Assembly: GCA_031549885.1 (NCBI GenBank)
Contig: JAVBPD010000151.1
Span: 1 to 24,475 of the forward strand
Reading direction: 5' to 3'
Length of the DNA: 24,475 nucleotides
Source: WQUF01 sp031549885
GTDB taxonomy: Bacteria > Bacillota > Clostridia > Clostridiales > Clostridiaceae
Every line of letters starts with the position of its first letter. Within the stretch, counting starts at the first letter, position 1. Below are positions 14,709 through 22,811 of the stretch, one piece after another. Both the position numbers and the translations under genes were made by a program. The notes under the pieces were generated by a model, which was not told the DNA's origin, made no database searches, and was given only the letters and a program-made list of their open reading frames with translations.

Positions 14709-16046
14709 TTAATTTTTATTTCTTTTTCTTCTTCTAGTTTTTTTATTATTTTTATTTGAAAATATTATTATAATAATCAAACATATTAGTATAACCGACC
14801 CTAAGGTGCTGAAAATTGAAAAATTATTCGCTTTGTTACTTAAAAAGCTAATAACATTTTTATTTGAATTTTGTTTTACTTCATTTAAATTATCTTTAAC
14901 AACATCCTCATTAATAGAATTAACAGCAGAAGCTAAAGAAATATCATCTTTTGATACTAATTTAATAGTAGATGAATTGTTATTAATTGTCAATTTAGCT
15001 GTAGCTACTTCTTCGCCTTTTGTATAGCTATATTTTTGAGGATCTATAATATTTACATCAGATATATTTTTATCTATATTTGTTCCATTTTTTAATGTGA
15101 TATTTATATTATCTTCTGTTAAAAGAGGTATAAATGTTCCATTTACATTTAAATTTAAAACCAAATCTCCTTTTTTATAAACAGATTGATTTGAATAGTT
15201 ATCAAATGCATAATTAAAACAATCTTTAGAATATATATTATAACCTTTTAATGAATCTTTAAGAAAAATAGCTACTAAGCTTAATTTGTCATTTTTTGCA
15301 GCTGCAGCAAATGTATGCTGAGCTTCATCTGTATATCCAGTTTTTGCAAATATAGCTTTATCATAATAGTTCTCATTTTCTTTTAGAAGAATTCTATTTT
15401 GATTATATAATTCCCTTTCTGGACCTAAATTAGTTTGACGTATGAAATATTGTTCTGTTTGAGCAATCTTTAAAAGTCTATCATTTTTTATTGCATAACT
15501 TAAAATTAAAGCCATATCCTTTGCTGTAGTATAGTGATTTGTTTCATGAAGCCCATGAGGGTTTTGAAAATTTGTATTAGTACATCCAAGTTCTTTTGCT
15601 TTATCATTCATCATTTTTGCAAAGCCTTCTACACTACCACCTACATATTCAGCAAGAGCAACAGCTGCGTCATTTGCAGATTGAAGGAGGGTTGCATAGA
15701 TTAATGATTCTATATCTATAACTTCACCTTGGACCAAGTAAATTGAACTTGGTTCTGTTTGAGGTGGATTTTCTCCAATGGTAATTTTTGTATGTAAATC
15801 CGGAACTTTTTCAAGAACCAAAATTGCAGTCATGATTTTTGTAATTGATGCAGGTTCATATCTTGTAGTTTCATTTTTTGAGAACAAGATATCATGAGTA
15901 TTTGTGTCCATAATAATATAACCTTCAGCATTTATTTCAGAGAATACATCTGTAGGAACGTTATCAACACAAGAGATATATTGAATATTTTTTACAAATA
16001 TTAATGAAATAATAATAATAATTGAAATTATTCTAAATTTGTGCAT
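14709..16046 (-). CDS. dacF: D-alanyl-D-alanine carboxypeptidase, DacF type
   Basis: Penicillin-binding protein of 445 residues that trims the terminal D-Ala from peptidoglycan stem peptides; DacF-type members act on forespore and cortex wall. A signal peptide or anchor occupies residues 4-26. The serine peptidase S11 motifs are in order: SITK (Ser67, Lys70), SAN (123-125) and KTG (235-237). The beta-rich PBP5 C-terminal domain follows (about 295-370), then a linker, a transmembrane helix (about 408-430) and a strongly basic tail ending KKTRRRKRNKN. The second membrane anchor contrasts with the amphipathic helix usual in the family. The ATG has AAGGAG seven bases upstream, and a near-consensus promoter precedes it. 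The gene is divergent from comEA. Confidence 0.93.
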   Translation of the reverse strand: MHKFRIISIIIIISLIFVKNIQYISCVDNVPTDVFSEINAEGYIIMDTNTHDILFSKNETTRYEPASITKIMTAILVLEKVPDLHTKITIGENPPQTEPSSIYLVQGEVIDIESLIYATLLQSANDAAVALAEYVGGSVEGFAKMMNDKAKELGCTNTNFQNPHGLHETNHYTTAKDMALILSYAIKNDRLLKIAQTEQYFIRQTNLGPERELYNQNRILLKENENYYDKAIFAKTGYTDEAQHTFAAAAKNDKLSLVAIFLKDSLKGYNIYSKDCFNYAFDNYSNQSVYKKGDLVLNLNVNGTFIPLLTEDNINITLKNGTNIDKNISDVNIIDPQKYSYTKGEEVATAKLTINNNSSTIKLVSKDDISLASAVNSINEDVVKDNLNEVKQNSNKNVISFLSNKANNFSIFSTLGSVILICLIIIIIFSNKNNKKTRRRKRNKN

Positions 16047-16074
16047 TGTATACTCCTTACTTTAATTCTTTTTT

Positions 16075-16103
16075 ATGATACTGAAAAATATTTTTTTTGT
16101 CAA
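16075..16103 (-). promoter_or_regulatory. Sigma-A promoter of dacF
   Basis: On the minus strand a perfect TTGACA (complement of 16098-16103) and TATCAT (complement of 16075-16080) are separated by 17 bases. It lies about 30 bases before the dacF start. This vegetative-type promoter suggests expression during growth and not only in sporulation. Confidence 0.7.
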
Positions 16104-16146
16104 TAATTATAGATATTTATATGCGCCAATTGAAAGGAGTTTATAC

Positions 16147-16746
16147 ATGAAAAATAAAATAATAGGCGGAATAGTTCTTTTTTTATTAGCATTGGGTTTT
16201 GTTGTATATCAAAATAAAAATGAACAAATAATAACCAATGAAAAAGAAATATTTGTAGAAGATGCATTTGAAACAACTCAAACAGTAGAAAAGAAAATAA
16301 TCGTATGTATTACTGGTGAAATAGTACATCCAGGTACTTATGAAATGACTCAAGGTTGTAGGGTAAAAGATTTAGTAGATGTGGCCGGCGGCTTTAAAGA
16401 CAGTTCAGAAACATCTAGGCTCAATTTAGCACGAAAGTTAATAGATGAAGATTTGGTAGTGATTCCTGAAAAACAAATGCTGCAAAAAGAATCTTTGCAA
16501 GAAAATAGTGAAGCAAATGTCAAAACTAAATCTTTATCTTTAAATGACAACAATAAAATTAATTTGAATACAGCTACAATACAAGAACTAGATTCTATAC
16601 CAGGAATTGGGAAAATAACTGCTGAAAAAATTATACAATATAGAGATAAGAAAGGTTTCTTTTCAAAAATTGAAGAGCTTATGGAAGTTGATAGAATTGG
16701 TGAAGCAACTTTTAACAAAATAAAAGATTACGTTGAAATATATTAA
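16147..16746 (+). CDS. comEA: ComEA-like competence DNA-binding protein
   Basis: Membrane-anchored DNA receptor of the transformation machinery, 199 residues. Residues 5-22 form a transmembrane anchor (IGGIVLFLLALGFVVY). A SLBB domain follows (about 50-115; VCITGEIVHPGTYEM, VKDLVDVAGGF). A C-terminal pair of helix-hairpin-helix motifs ends the protein (INLNTATIQELDSIPGIGKI, then KGFFSKIEELMEVDRIG). The start is an ATG seven bases after AAAGGAG (16133-16139); a longer frame lacks a site. comEC, its usual partner in uptake, is not adjacent. It is followed after 76 bases by selD and has no obvious terminator, so some read-through into the selenium operon is possible. Clostridia commonly keep comEA without known competence. 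Confidence 0.92.
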   Translation: MKNKIIGGIVLFLLALGFVVYQNKNEQIITNEKEIFVEDAFETTQTVEKKIIVCITGEIVHPGTYEMTQGCRVKDLVDVAGGFKDSSETSRLNLARKLIDEDLVVIPEKQMLQKESLQENSEANVKTKSLSLNDNNKINLNTATIQELDSIPGIGKITAEKIIQYRDKKGFFSKIEELMEVDRIGEATFNKIKDYVEIY

Positions 16747-16758
16747 TGCATTATTTTG

Positions 16759-16767
16759 TGCTATAAT
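16759..16767 (+). promoter_or_regulatory. Extended -10 promoter candidate of the selenium operon
   Basis: TG-C-TATAAT lies in the gap between comEA and selD, about 55 bases before the selD start. There is no good -35 at 17 bases, but the TG extension can compensate. It would give the selDAB operon its own transcript. Confidence 0.45.
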
Positions 16768-16822
16768 TAATTTACTTAAATTGTTTTAAAAAGAAAATGT
16801 TCATATTAGGAGGGGTTCTAAT

Positions 16823-17848
16823 TTGATTAAATTAACCAGCCTTTCAAAAACATGCGGTTGAGCAGGTAAAATAGGGCCGGAGGCTCTAAGCAATATTATA
16901 AAATCTGTTAATTTTTCAAATAATGAAAATTTATTGGTAGGTACAGAAACATCTGATGATGCTGCAGTGTACAAAATAGATGAATCTAAAGCAATAGTTT
17001 CAACGCTTGACTTTTTTACACCTGTTGTAGATGACCCTTATACATATGGTGAAATTGCTGCAGCAAATTCTTTAAGTGATATATATGCTATGGGTGCAGA
17101 ACCATTTATGGTATTAAATATTGTATGCTTTCCAAATAATTTACCAATTGATATTTTAGAGAGCATTTTAAAAGGAGCAGAAAGCAAAGTTAAAGAAGCA
17201 GGAGCAGTAACTGCAGGAGGACATTCTATAGAAGATAATGAACCTAAATTTGGTTTGTCTGTCAATGGAATGGTTCATCCTGATAAAATTTGGAGAAATT
17301 TTGGAGCAAAAAAGGGAGATGCTCTTATTTTAACTAAACCATTGGGAACGGGCATAATAAATACAGCAAATAAAGCAGGAATTGCTTCAAATGAAGCATA
17401 TACTAAATCTGTAAGGACTATGAAAATGCTCAATAAATATGCATATGAAAGAGCAAAAAAATATAACATACATGCTGCAACAGATATAACAGGATTTGGC
17501 TTTTTAGGACATGCATATGAAATGGCCTTTTCTTCAAATGTAACTTTTGAAATAGATGTGGAAAATATAAGATATATAAAAGAAGCAGAAGAATATGCAA
17601 AAATTGGTTTAGTGCCAGTTGGAAGCTATAAAAATAGAAAATTTATAAAGGGTAAATATATTTTAAATAATGTTGAAAACTATATGGAAGATATATTATT
17701 TGATCCTCAGACTTCAGGTGGACTTTTATTTAGCCTTGAAAAATCTGAGGCAAAAAGGCTTATTTATGAACTTAACTCCCTTCCAATGGAATCTTCTATT
17801 GTTGGGTATGTAAATGAATTTCATAAATACTACATTAATGTAACTTAA
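16823..17848 (+). CDS. selD: Selenide, water dikinase, itself a selenoprotein (UGA-encoded Sec13)
   Basis: Makes selenophosphate, the selenium donor for Sec-tRNA, from selenide and ATP. The gene starts at a TTG seven bases after AGGAGGGG (16808-16815). Codons 1-12 encode LIKLTSLSKTCG with initiator Met, codon 13 is TGA (16859-16861), and AGKIGPEAL follows in the same frame to the stop at 17846-17848. This gives 341 residues, the normal family length. The UGA falls at the catalytic position (Cys or Sec in the C-G-[C/U]-x-x-K motif; E. coli Cys17), with the essential Lys at residue 16. A SECIS-like hairpin begins 11 bases after the UGA. Further family motifs are TLDFFTPVVDDPYTYGEIAA, GGHSIEDNEP, DITGFGFLGH and FDPQTSGGLL. 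Automated calling would start at an internal TTG (16934) and lose the active site. selA follows after 10 bases. Confidence 0.95.
16859..16888 (+). promoter_or_regulatory. UGA codon and bacterial SECIS-like hairpin in selD
   Basis: After the in-frame UGA (16859-16861), TAGGGCC (16872-16878) and GGCTCTA (16882-16888) form a seven-bp stem with one G-U pair and a GGA loop (16879-16881). The loop begins 17 bases past the UGA and has G at its first two positions. This agrees with the described bacterial SECIS form (short apical loop, early G, about 16-37 bases from UGA) that SelB recognises. Confidence 0.8.
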
Positions 17849-17858
17849 GAGGTGAAAA

Positions 17859-19241
17859 ATGGATAAAAATAATCTTCTTAAAAAGCTTCCTAAAACAGAT
17901 ATTTTTTCTGATGATATTAATAAAAGATATAATCATATATCTCATGAATTATCTATAAAGGTTGCAAGAAGAGCATTAGATGAGATAAGAAATAAAATTT
18001 TAAATGGTGAATTGGATCATTATGAAACTGAAATACTATTTAAAACAGCAAAGAATTATATAGAGTATTATACTGTTCCAAGTTTAAAAAATGTAATTAA
18101 TGCTACAGGTGTTATTAATCACACAAATTTAGGAAGAAGCCCTCTTTCTGAAAAAGCTAGCTCTCATATTGTTAAAATTGCTTCAAGGTATTCAAATTTA
18201 GAATACAATGTTAAAAGCGGTGAAAGAGGATCAAGATATGTACATGTTGAGGAAAAACTTATTGAGCTTACAGGAGCTGAAAGCGCCATAATAGTGAACA
18301 ATAATGCAGCAGCTGTTATGCTTGTACTTAATACATTTTGTTTTGGGAAGGATGGCATAGTCTCTAGAGGAGAATTAGTTGAGATTGGTGGTTCATTTAG
18401 AATTCCTGAAGTTATGAAATTGTCTGGAGCAATATTAAAAGAAGTTGGATGTACAAACAAAACCAATATAAAAGATTATGAAGAGGCAATTTGTGATAAT
18501 ACTGGGCTTATTATTAAGGTACATCCTTCTAATTTTAAATTAGTTGGTTTTACTGAGGAAGTTTCAATTAATGAGCTTATAGATTTAGGACTTAAGAAAA
18601 ATATTGTTGTTTATAATGACATTGGTAGCCTGAGTTTAGTTGATTTGGATGTTACTAAATTTAAAATTCCTGTGGCCAGCGAAATGATTAAAAAAGGTGT
18701 TGACCTTTTGTCTTTTAGTGGTGACAAAATGGTAGGAGGCCCTCAAGCAGGAATAATTGTAGGAAGAAAAAAATATATTGATTTAATGAGAAAAAATAAT
18801 CTTTTGAGAGCCATTAGAATTGATAAGCTTTCATTAGCTGCTCTTGAGTGCACTCTTATGGAATATTTTGATTACAAGGAAGTTCCAGATATACCAATAA
18901 TGAAAAAAATAGCTTTAAGTATGAATGATACATATGAAATTTGCTGCAGATTAAAAGATAGGCTAGATTCATTTAATCATATTGAAACAACCATAGAGAA
19001 AGACCAATCTACTATAGGCGGTGGTTCGCTTCCAGAAGAGTTTATAAAGACATTTGTATTAAGCATTAGAGCAAAAGAAATGACTACATTTGAATTTGAA
19101 AAGAAATTGAGAGCTTGGAGGGTTCCAATAGTAACAAGAATCAGTGATGATAATATAATTATTGATCCAAGGACTTTATTTCAGGAAGATTACGATGAAA
19201 TAATAAAGTTTTTTGAAGATTTTGAAGGTGATATTTTTTGA
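17859..19241 (+). CDS. selA: L-seryl-tRNA(Sec) selenium transferase
   Basis: PLP enzyme that converts Ser-tRNA(Sec) to Sec-tRNA(Sec) using selenophosphate, working in E. coli as a large decamer. The 460-residue length is typical. The PLP Lys is Lys290 in SFSGDKMVGGPQAGIIVG. Also seen are the N-terminal tRNA-binding region (LLKKLPKTDIF), VINATGVINHTNLGRSPLS, YSNLEYNVKSGERGSRY and the GGGSLPEE C-terminal motif. The ATG is four bases after AAGAGGTG. Its stop codon TGA (19239-19241) overlaps the TTG start of selB, so translation of the two is probably coupled. It is the middle gene of selD-selA-selB. Confidence 0.97.
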   Translation: MDKNNLLKKLPKTDIFSDDINKRYNHISHELSIKVARRALDEIRNKILNGELDHYETEILFKTAKNYIEYYTVPSLKNVINATGVINHTNLGRSPLSEKASSHIVKIASRYSNLEYNVKSGERGSRYVHVEEKLIELTGAESAIIVNNNAAAVMLVLNTFCFGKDGIVSRGELVEIGGSFRIPEVMKLSGAILKEVGCTNKTNIKDYEEAICDNTGLIIKVHPSNFKLVGFTEEVSINELIDLGLKKNIVVYNDIGSLSLVDLDVTKFKIPVASEMIKKGVDLLSFSGDKMVGGPQAGIIVGRKKYIDLMRKNNLLRAIRIDKLSLAALECTLMEYFDYKEVPDIPIMKKIALSMNDTYEICCRLKDRLDSFNHIETTIEKDQSTIGGGSLPEEFIKTFVLSIRAKEMTTFEFEKKLRAWRVPIVTRISDDNIIIDPRTLFQEDYDEIIKFFEDFEGDIF

Positions 19242-21139
19242 AACATTTAATAATAGGTACTTGTGGTCATATTGATCATGGAAAAACTACACTAATTAAA
19301 GCACTAACAGGAAGAGATACTGATAAATTAAAAGAAGAAAAAGAAAGAGGAATTTCCATAAACTTGGGATTTACTTATTTTGACACTCCCTTAGGGAAAA
19401 GAGTTGGCATAGTAGATGTCCCTGGGCATGAAAGATTTTTAAAAAATATGCTTGCTGGAATACATGGTATAGACCTTGTTCTTTTTGTTATTTCTTTAGA
19501 AGAAGGTGTAATGCCACAAACTAAAGAGCACTTTCAAATTTTAAGTTTGCTGAATGTAAAAAAGGGAATCATTGCTTTAACAAAAAAAGACATGGTTGAT
19601 GAAGAATGGGCAGATTTAGTAGAAAAAGATGTTAGAGATTTTTTTGAAGATAGCTTCTTAGAGAGCTCTCCTGTGGTTAGAGTATCATCAAAAACAGGAG
19701 AAGGCTTAGATGATTTAAAAAAAGAAATAGATAATGCTTTGGATAATATTGAAGGAAAGGATCTAAAGTCCAAATTTAGGCTTCCCATTGATAGAGTATT
19801 TACCATACAAGGTCATGGAACTATAGTTACAGGAACTGTGGTGTCTGGAAGTATTAAAATTGGTGAAGAAGTTGAAATATTTCCTCAAAGTATTAAATCT
19901 AAAATAAGGAGCTTACAAGTCCATGGTGAAAAAGTAGATGAGGTTTTTGCTGGTGAAAGAGCTGCTATAAACATCGTATCTGTGAAAAAAGAAGAGATAA
20001 CAAGAGGAAATGTATTATCAAAGCCAAATGCTATGGAAAGTACTTATATGATAAATTGCAGTATAAAAATAATTAATGATGAAGATGTAGTTATAAGAAA
20101 TAGGCAAAGAATAAAATTTTATCATGGTACCTCAGAAACTGTTGGCAGAATTATTTTATTAGATAAGGATGAATTAAAATCTAAAGAAGAAGGCCTTGTG
20201 CAAATTAGATTAGAAGAGCCAATAGTTTGTTTAAGTTTAGATAGATTTATAATAAGGCAATATTCACCTATGAAACTTTTAGGTGGTGGTTTTGTCATTG
20301 AACCATTTGGAGAAAAGGCTAAGAGATTTTCAGAAAAACTCATCCACGAGCTTGAAATTAAATCTGAAGGAGATCAAGAAAAAATTCTCTTATCAAAAAT
20401 AAACGAACAAAGCAATTCTTTTCCTAATTTGAAATCAATTCATAAAGAAATGAGTATTTTAGAAGATGATTTAAATATGCTTATTTCTAATTTAATTGAA
20501 AATGGAGAAGTTATTAAAATTCAAAGTGGAAATGAAGATTTATATATTAGTGAAGAGTATTTTATATTATTAAGAAATAAATCTATGGAAATAATAAATA
20601 ATTATTTTAAGTTGAACCCATTAAAAAGTGGAATAGGAAAAGAGGAATTTAAAAGTAGGCTTGGACTTAAAATTTCAAATAAAGCTTATGAGAACCTTTT
20701 ATCATTTTTAGAGATGAATTCTGAAATTTTAATTAATTTAAATATGATTACTTTAAATAATCGCAAAGTAACATTAAATTCAAAACAGTCAGAAATTAAA
20801 AATGAGGTATTAAGGATATATAAAGATTCCCCTGCGGAGGTTCCTCAACTTGAATCGTTATTTATGAAATTTAACGAAAAAGAAGTTAATGAGGTATTAA
20901 ATTATCTGTCTTATGAAAATAAAATTGTTAGAATTGCTGAAGATACTATATTATTAATAAATAATTTTGAAAAAATAAAGGATGAATTAATTAAATACAT
21001 AAATAAAAATGGAAGTATTTCACTTGCTGAATGGAAGGCATTAATAAAAGCAAGTAGAAAGCATTGTATTGCTTTACTTGAGTATTTTGATAATGTTAAA
21101 TTAACAAAGAGATTAGATGATAAAAGAGTTTTATATTAA
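19238..21139 (+). CDS. selB: Selenocysteine-specific elongation factor
   Basis: GTPase that delivers Sec-tRNA(Sec) to UGA codons marked by a SECIS hairpin; 633 residues. The EF-Tu-like G domain comes first: G1 GHIDHGKT (10-17), ERGISINLGF, G3 DVPGHERFLKNM and G4 TKKD. EF-Tu domains 2 and 3 follow (RLPIDRVFTIQGHGTIVTGT), then a C-terminal half (about 360-633) made of winged-helix domains that in homologues bind the SECIS RNA. The start is a TTG at 19238 overlapping the selA stop, seven bases after AAGGTG (19225-19230). The tRNA-Sec gene selC is not in the 143 bases that follow. With SelD itself requiring UGA decoding, this protein is needed for synthesis of the first enzyme of its own operon. 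Confidence 0.97.
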   Translation: MKHLIIGTCGHIDHGKTTLIKALTGRDTDKLKEEKERGISINLGFTYFDTPLGKRVGIVDVPGHERFLKNMLAGIHGIDLVLFVISLEEGVMPQTKEHFQILSLLNVKKGIIALTKKDMVDEEWADLVEKDVRDFFEDSFLESSPVVRVSSKTGEGLDDLKKEIDNALDNIEGKDLKSKFRLPIDRVFTIQGHGTIVTGTVVSGSIKIGEEVEIFPQSIKSKIRSLQVHGEKVDEVFAGERAAINIVSVKKEEITRGNVLSKPNAMESTYMINCSIKIINDEDVVIRNRQRIKFYHGTSETVGRIILLDKDELKSKEEGLVQIRLEEPIVCLSLDRFIIRQYSPMKLLGGGFVIEPFGEKAKRFSEKLIHELEIKSEGDQEKILLSKINEQSNSFPNLKSIHKEMSILEDDLNMLISNLIENGEVIKIQSGNEDLYISEEYFILLRNKSMEIINNYFKLNPLKSGIGKEEFKSRLGLKISNKAYENLLSFLEMNSEILINLNMITLNNRKVTLNSKQSEIKNEVLRIYKDSPAEVPQLESLFMKFNEKEVNEVLNYLSYENKIVRIAEDTILLINNFEKIKDELIKYINKNGSISLAEWKALIKASRKHCIALLEYFDNVKLTKRLDDKRVLY

Positions 21140-21175
21140 AATAACTTGATTTATAAGCTTAAGATTTACATTTAT

Positions 21176-21204
21176 TTGAAATTGATTATATTTTTGTATA
21201 TAAT
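21176..21204 (+). promoter_or_regulatory. Sigma-A promoter of the LCP gene
   Basis: TTGAAA (21176-21181) and a perfect TATAAT (21199-21204) are separated by exactly 17 bases, about 80 bases before the LCP gene start. This separates the LCP gene from the selenium operon, although no clear terminator follows selB. Confidence 0.6.
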
Positions 21205-21282
21205 TAATATTATTAAATAATTACATAACTATTTTGTAGATTTATTAAAATAAACTCTATTTTTGAGAAAGGACGTCTTTTT

Positions 21283-22440
21283 TTGAAAAAGTTACCTAAT
21301 AATAATATTCATCATAGTAAATCCAGAAAGAATAAAGATAAATTCAGGCTTATAATATTTTTTTTAGTATTTCTTTTGATAATAAGTGGAACAGTTTTAA
21401 TTTATGGAATGGGAAGTTTATTTCAGAAAATGCAGGCAAGGAGCATAGAACCTATTAATGATCATGATATATCTGTAGTACCTCAAGAAGACCCTAAGAT
21501 TCAGAATAAAATAATAAATATTTTAATATTAGGTCTTGATGCTAGGGAAAAAGAATATGAAAAAAATGAAGAAGGCGTAAGAGCTGATAGTGATTTAATA
21601 CTTACAATTGACCTTGTTAACAATAAGATAAAATTGTCTTCGCTTATGAGAGATATGTATGTAAGAATAGATGGAACATACAATAGCAATGGCTATGATA
21701 AATTAACTCATGCTTTTGCATTTGGAGCTTATGAGGGATATGAGAGAACTGGTACTAGTGATGGCGCATATAGGGCAGGAGCTCTTAACTCTGTTAGAAC
21801 TGTAAATCAAAATTTTGATATGAATGTTACTGATTATGCTATTTTCAACTTTTATTCTTTTAAAGATATAATTGATAAAATGGGTGGTATTGATGTTAAC
21901 TTATCACAGGACGAAATAGATATTTTAAGTACGCAAGGGTACGATATAAATATACCTGAATCAGAGCAGGCAAAAATTCCTTTAAAAAATGCAAAACCAG
22001 GTATAAATACATTAAATGGATATCAAGCTTTAAATTATGCTAGAATAAGATCTGTTGGTGATGATATTGAAAGAACTCAAAGGCAAAGAAATGTTATGCA
22101 AGCTATGTATAATAAATTAAAAAGATTAAATATATTTCAACTTCCTGCAGTTCTTACAAGTTTAGTAGATTGTGTGAATACAAGTCTTGATAATGGAGAA
22201 ATCATTAGCATCTCAAGAGCTATACTTACTAGAAATTTGCCAATTGAATCAATTAGCTTTCCTATTCTATACGATTCTACAGAAATAAATGGCGTTGATT
22301 ATGTTACATTTGATGAAGATGTTAATAAAAAGCAAATGCATGATTTTATATTTAAAGATTTAGATCCTAGAATAAATAACAATATAAACCAAATGTTGGA
22401 CCAAGACTCAACTGATTATGATGATGAAAATGATCAGTAA
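21283..22440 (+). CDS. LytR-CpsA-Psr (LCP) family cell wall ligase
   Basis: Membrane-anchored enzyme of 385 residues that transfers undecaprenyl-linked polymers such as teichoic acids or capsule to peptidoglycan. A basic N-terminus (residues 1-22) is followed by one transmembrane helix (about 23-43), and the extracellular LCP domain spans roughly 75-300. Diagnostic features are NILILGLDAREKE, RADSDLILTIDL, LSSLMRDMYVRI with the conserved Arg, the FYSFKDIIDKMGGIDVNL segment, LNGYQALNYARIRS, and the DDIERTQRQRNVM motif that binds the polyprenyl pyrophosphate. The C-terminus is acidic and Asn/Asp-rich. The start is TTG, nine bases after AAAGGA; no better start is seen. A clear promoter and terminator bracket the gene, so it is monocistronic. 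Its polymer cannot be inferred. Confidence 0.93.
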   Translation: MKKLPNNNIHHSKSRKNKDKFRLIIFFLVFLLIISGTVLIYGMGSLFQKMQARSIEPINDHDISVVPQEDPKIQNKIINILILGLDAREKEYEKNEEGVRADSDLILTIDLVNNKIKLSSLMRDMYVRIDGTYNSNGYDKLTHAFAFGAYEGYERTGTSDGAYRAGALNSVRTVNQNFDMNVTDYAIFNFYSFKDIIDKMGGIDVNLSQDEIDILSTQGYDINIPESEQAKIPLKNAKPGINTLNGYQALNYARIRSVGDDIERTQRQRNVMQAMYNKLKRLNIFQLPAVLTSLVDCVNTSLDNGEIISISRAILTRNLPIESISFPILYDSTEINGVDYVTFDEDVNKKQMHDFIFKDLDPRINNNINQMLDQDSTDYDDENDQ

Positions 22441-22444
22441 TTGT

Positions 22445-22484
22445 AGCACGCATTATTATTTTTAAATAATGTGTGCTTTATTTT
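22445..22484 (+). terminator. Rho-independent terminator of the LCP gene
   Basis: A 13-bp stem with one G-U pair, AGCACGCATTATT (22445-22457) and AATAATGTGTGCT (22465-22477), is followed by TTATTTT. It starts five bases after the LCP stop codon. Confidence 0.85.
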
Positions 22485-22503
22485 ATAAATTGGAGATAGT
22501 AGT

Positions 22504-22575
22504 TTGGAATTAAAGAAGGTTCTCTTATTGCTGCAGAATTTGCAAAGATGTGTGAAGACTCAGGAGCGAATATGA
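22504..22575 (+). CDS. Possible 23-codon leader ORF
   Basis: A TGGAGA ribosome-site-like sequence (22491-22496) is eight bases before a TTG at 22504. The frame runs 23 codons (MELKKVLLLLQNLQRC and so on) to a TGA at 22573-22575, which overlaps the ATG of the next gene (ATGA). That layout would couple translation. Against it, a different frame through the same bases is also open and looks protein-like, so this may be the remains of an older gene. Confidence 0.3.
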   Translation: MELKKVLLLLQNLQRCVKTQERI

Positions 22576-22799
22576 TTACATTTAAAAACTGTACAACGCT
22601 AAAATATATTGTAACTGAAGATAACATTCAGCATGAGATTAAAGGACTTCCTGTTGAATATGATGAAAAAGTCCCATCCATTGTGAAAGATATCCATAAT
22701 CAAATTCTTAACAACTTCTTAATTAGCGGAACTGCGCTTATTAAATATAGAGGTAGCGAGGAAAGAGTTGTTGTACCTTATGGAATTACAATTATTTAG
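22572..22799 (+). CDS. Small unrecognised protein, 75 residues
   Basis: I do not recognise this protein. The ATG at 22572 is five bases after AGGAG (22562-22566), the best start. The same frame is open upstream to a stop at 22500-22502 and would add up to 23 residues (GIKEGSLIAAEFAKMCEDSG and so on), but there is no standard start codon with a ribosome site there; an ATG at 22548 has none. The product is soluble-looking, with a beta-strand-rich start (MITFKNCTTLKYIV) and end (ALIKYRGSEERVVVPYGI). Its stop overlaps the TAGGAGGA ribosome site of the DUF5694-like gene, so the two are probably co-translated. It may be an intact small gene or the 3' remnant of a longer one. Confidence 0.5.
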   Translation: MITFKNCTTLKYIVTEDNIQHEIKGLPVEYDEKVPSIVKDIHNQILNNFLISGTALIKYRGSEERVVVPYGITII

Positions 22800-22811
22800 G
22801 AGGATAATATT

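Noticed and set aside
16823..16933. selD as a frameshifted or 5'-truncated pseudogene
   Set aside because: The frame is unbroken except for one UGA exactly at the catalytic position, with a SECIS-like hairpin and a full Sec machinery downstream; recoding explains it better.
21140..21282. Possible selC (tRNA-Sec) after selB
   Set aside because: The stretch is AT-rich with a promoter and no acceptor/T-arm sequence (no GGTTCGA-like loop), so no tRNA can be called.
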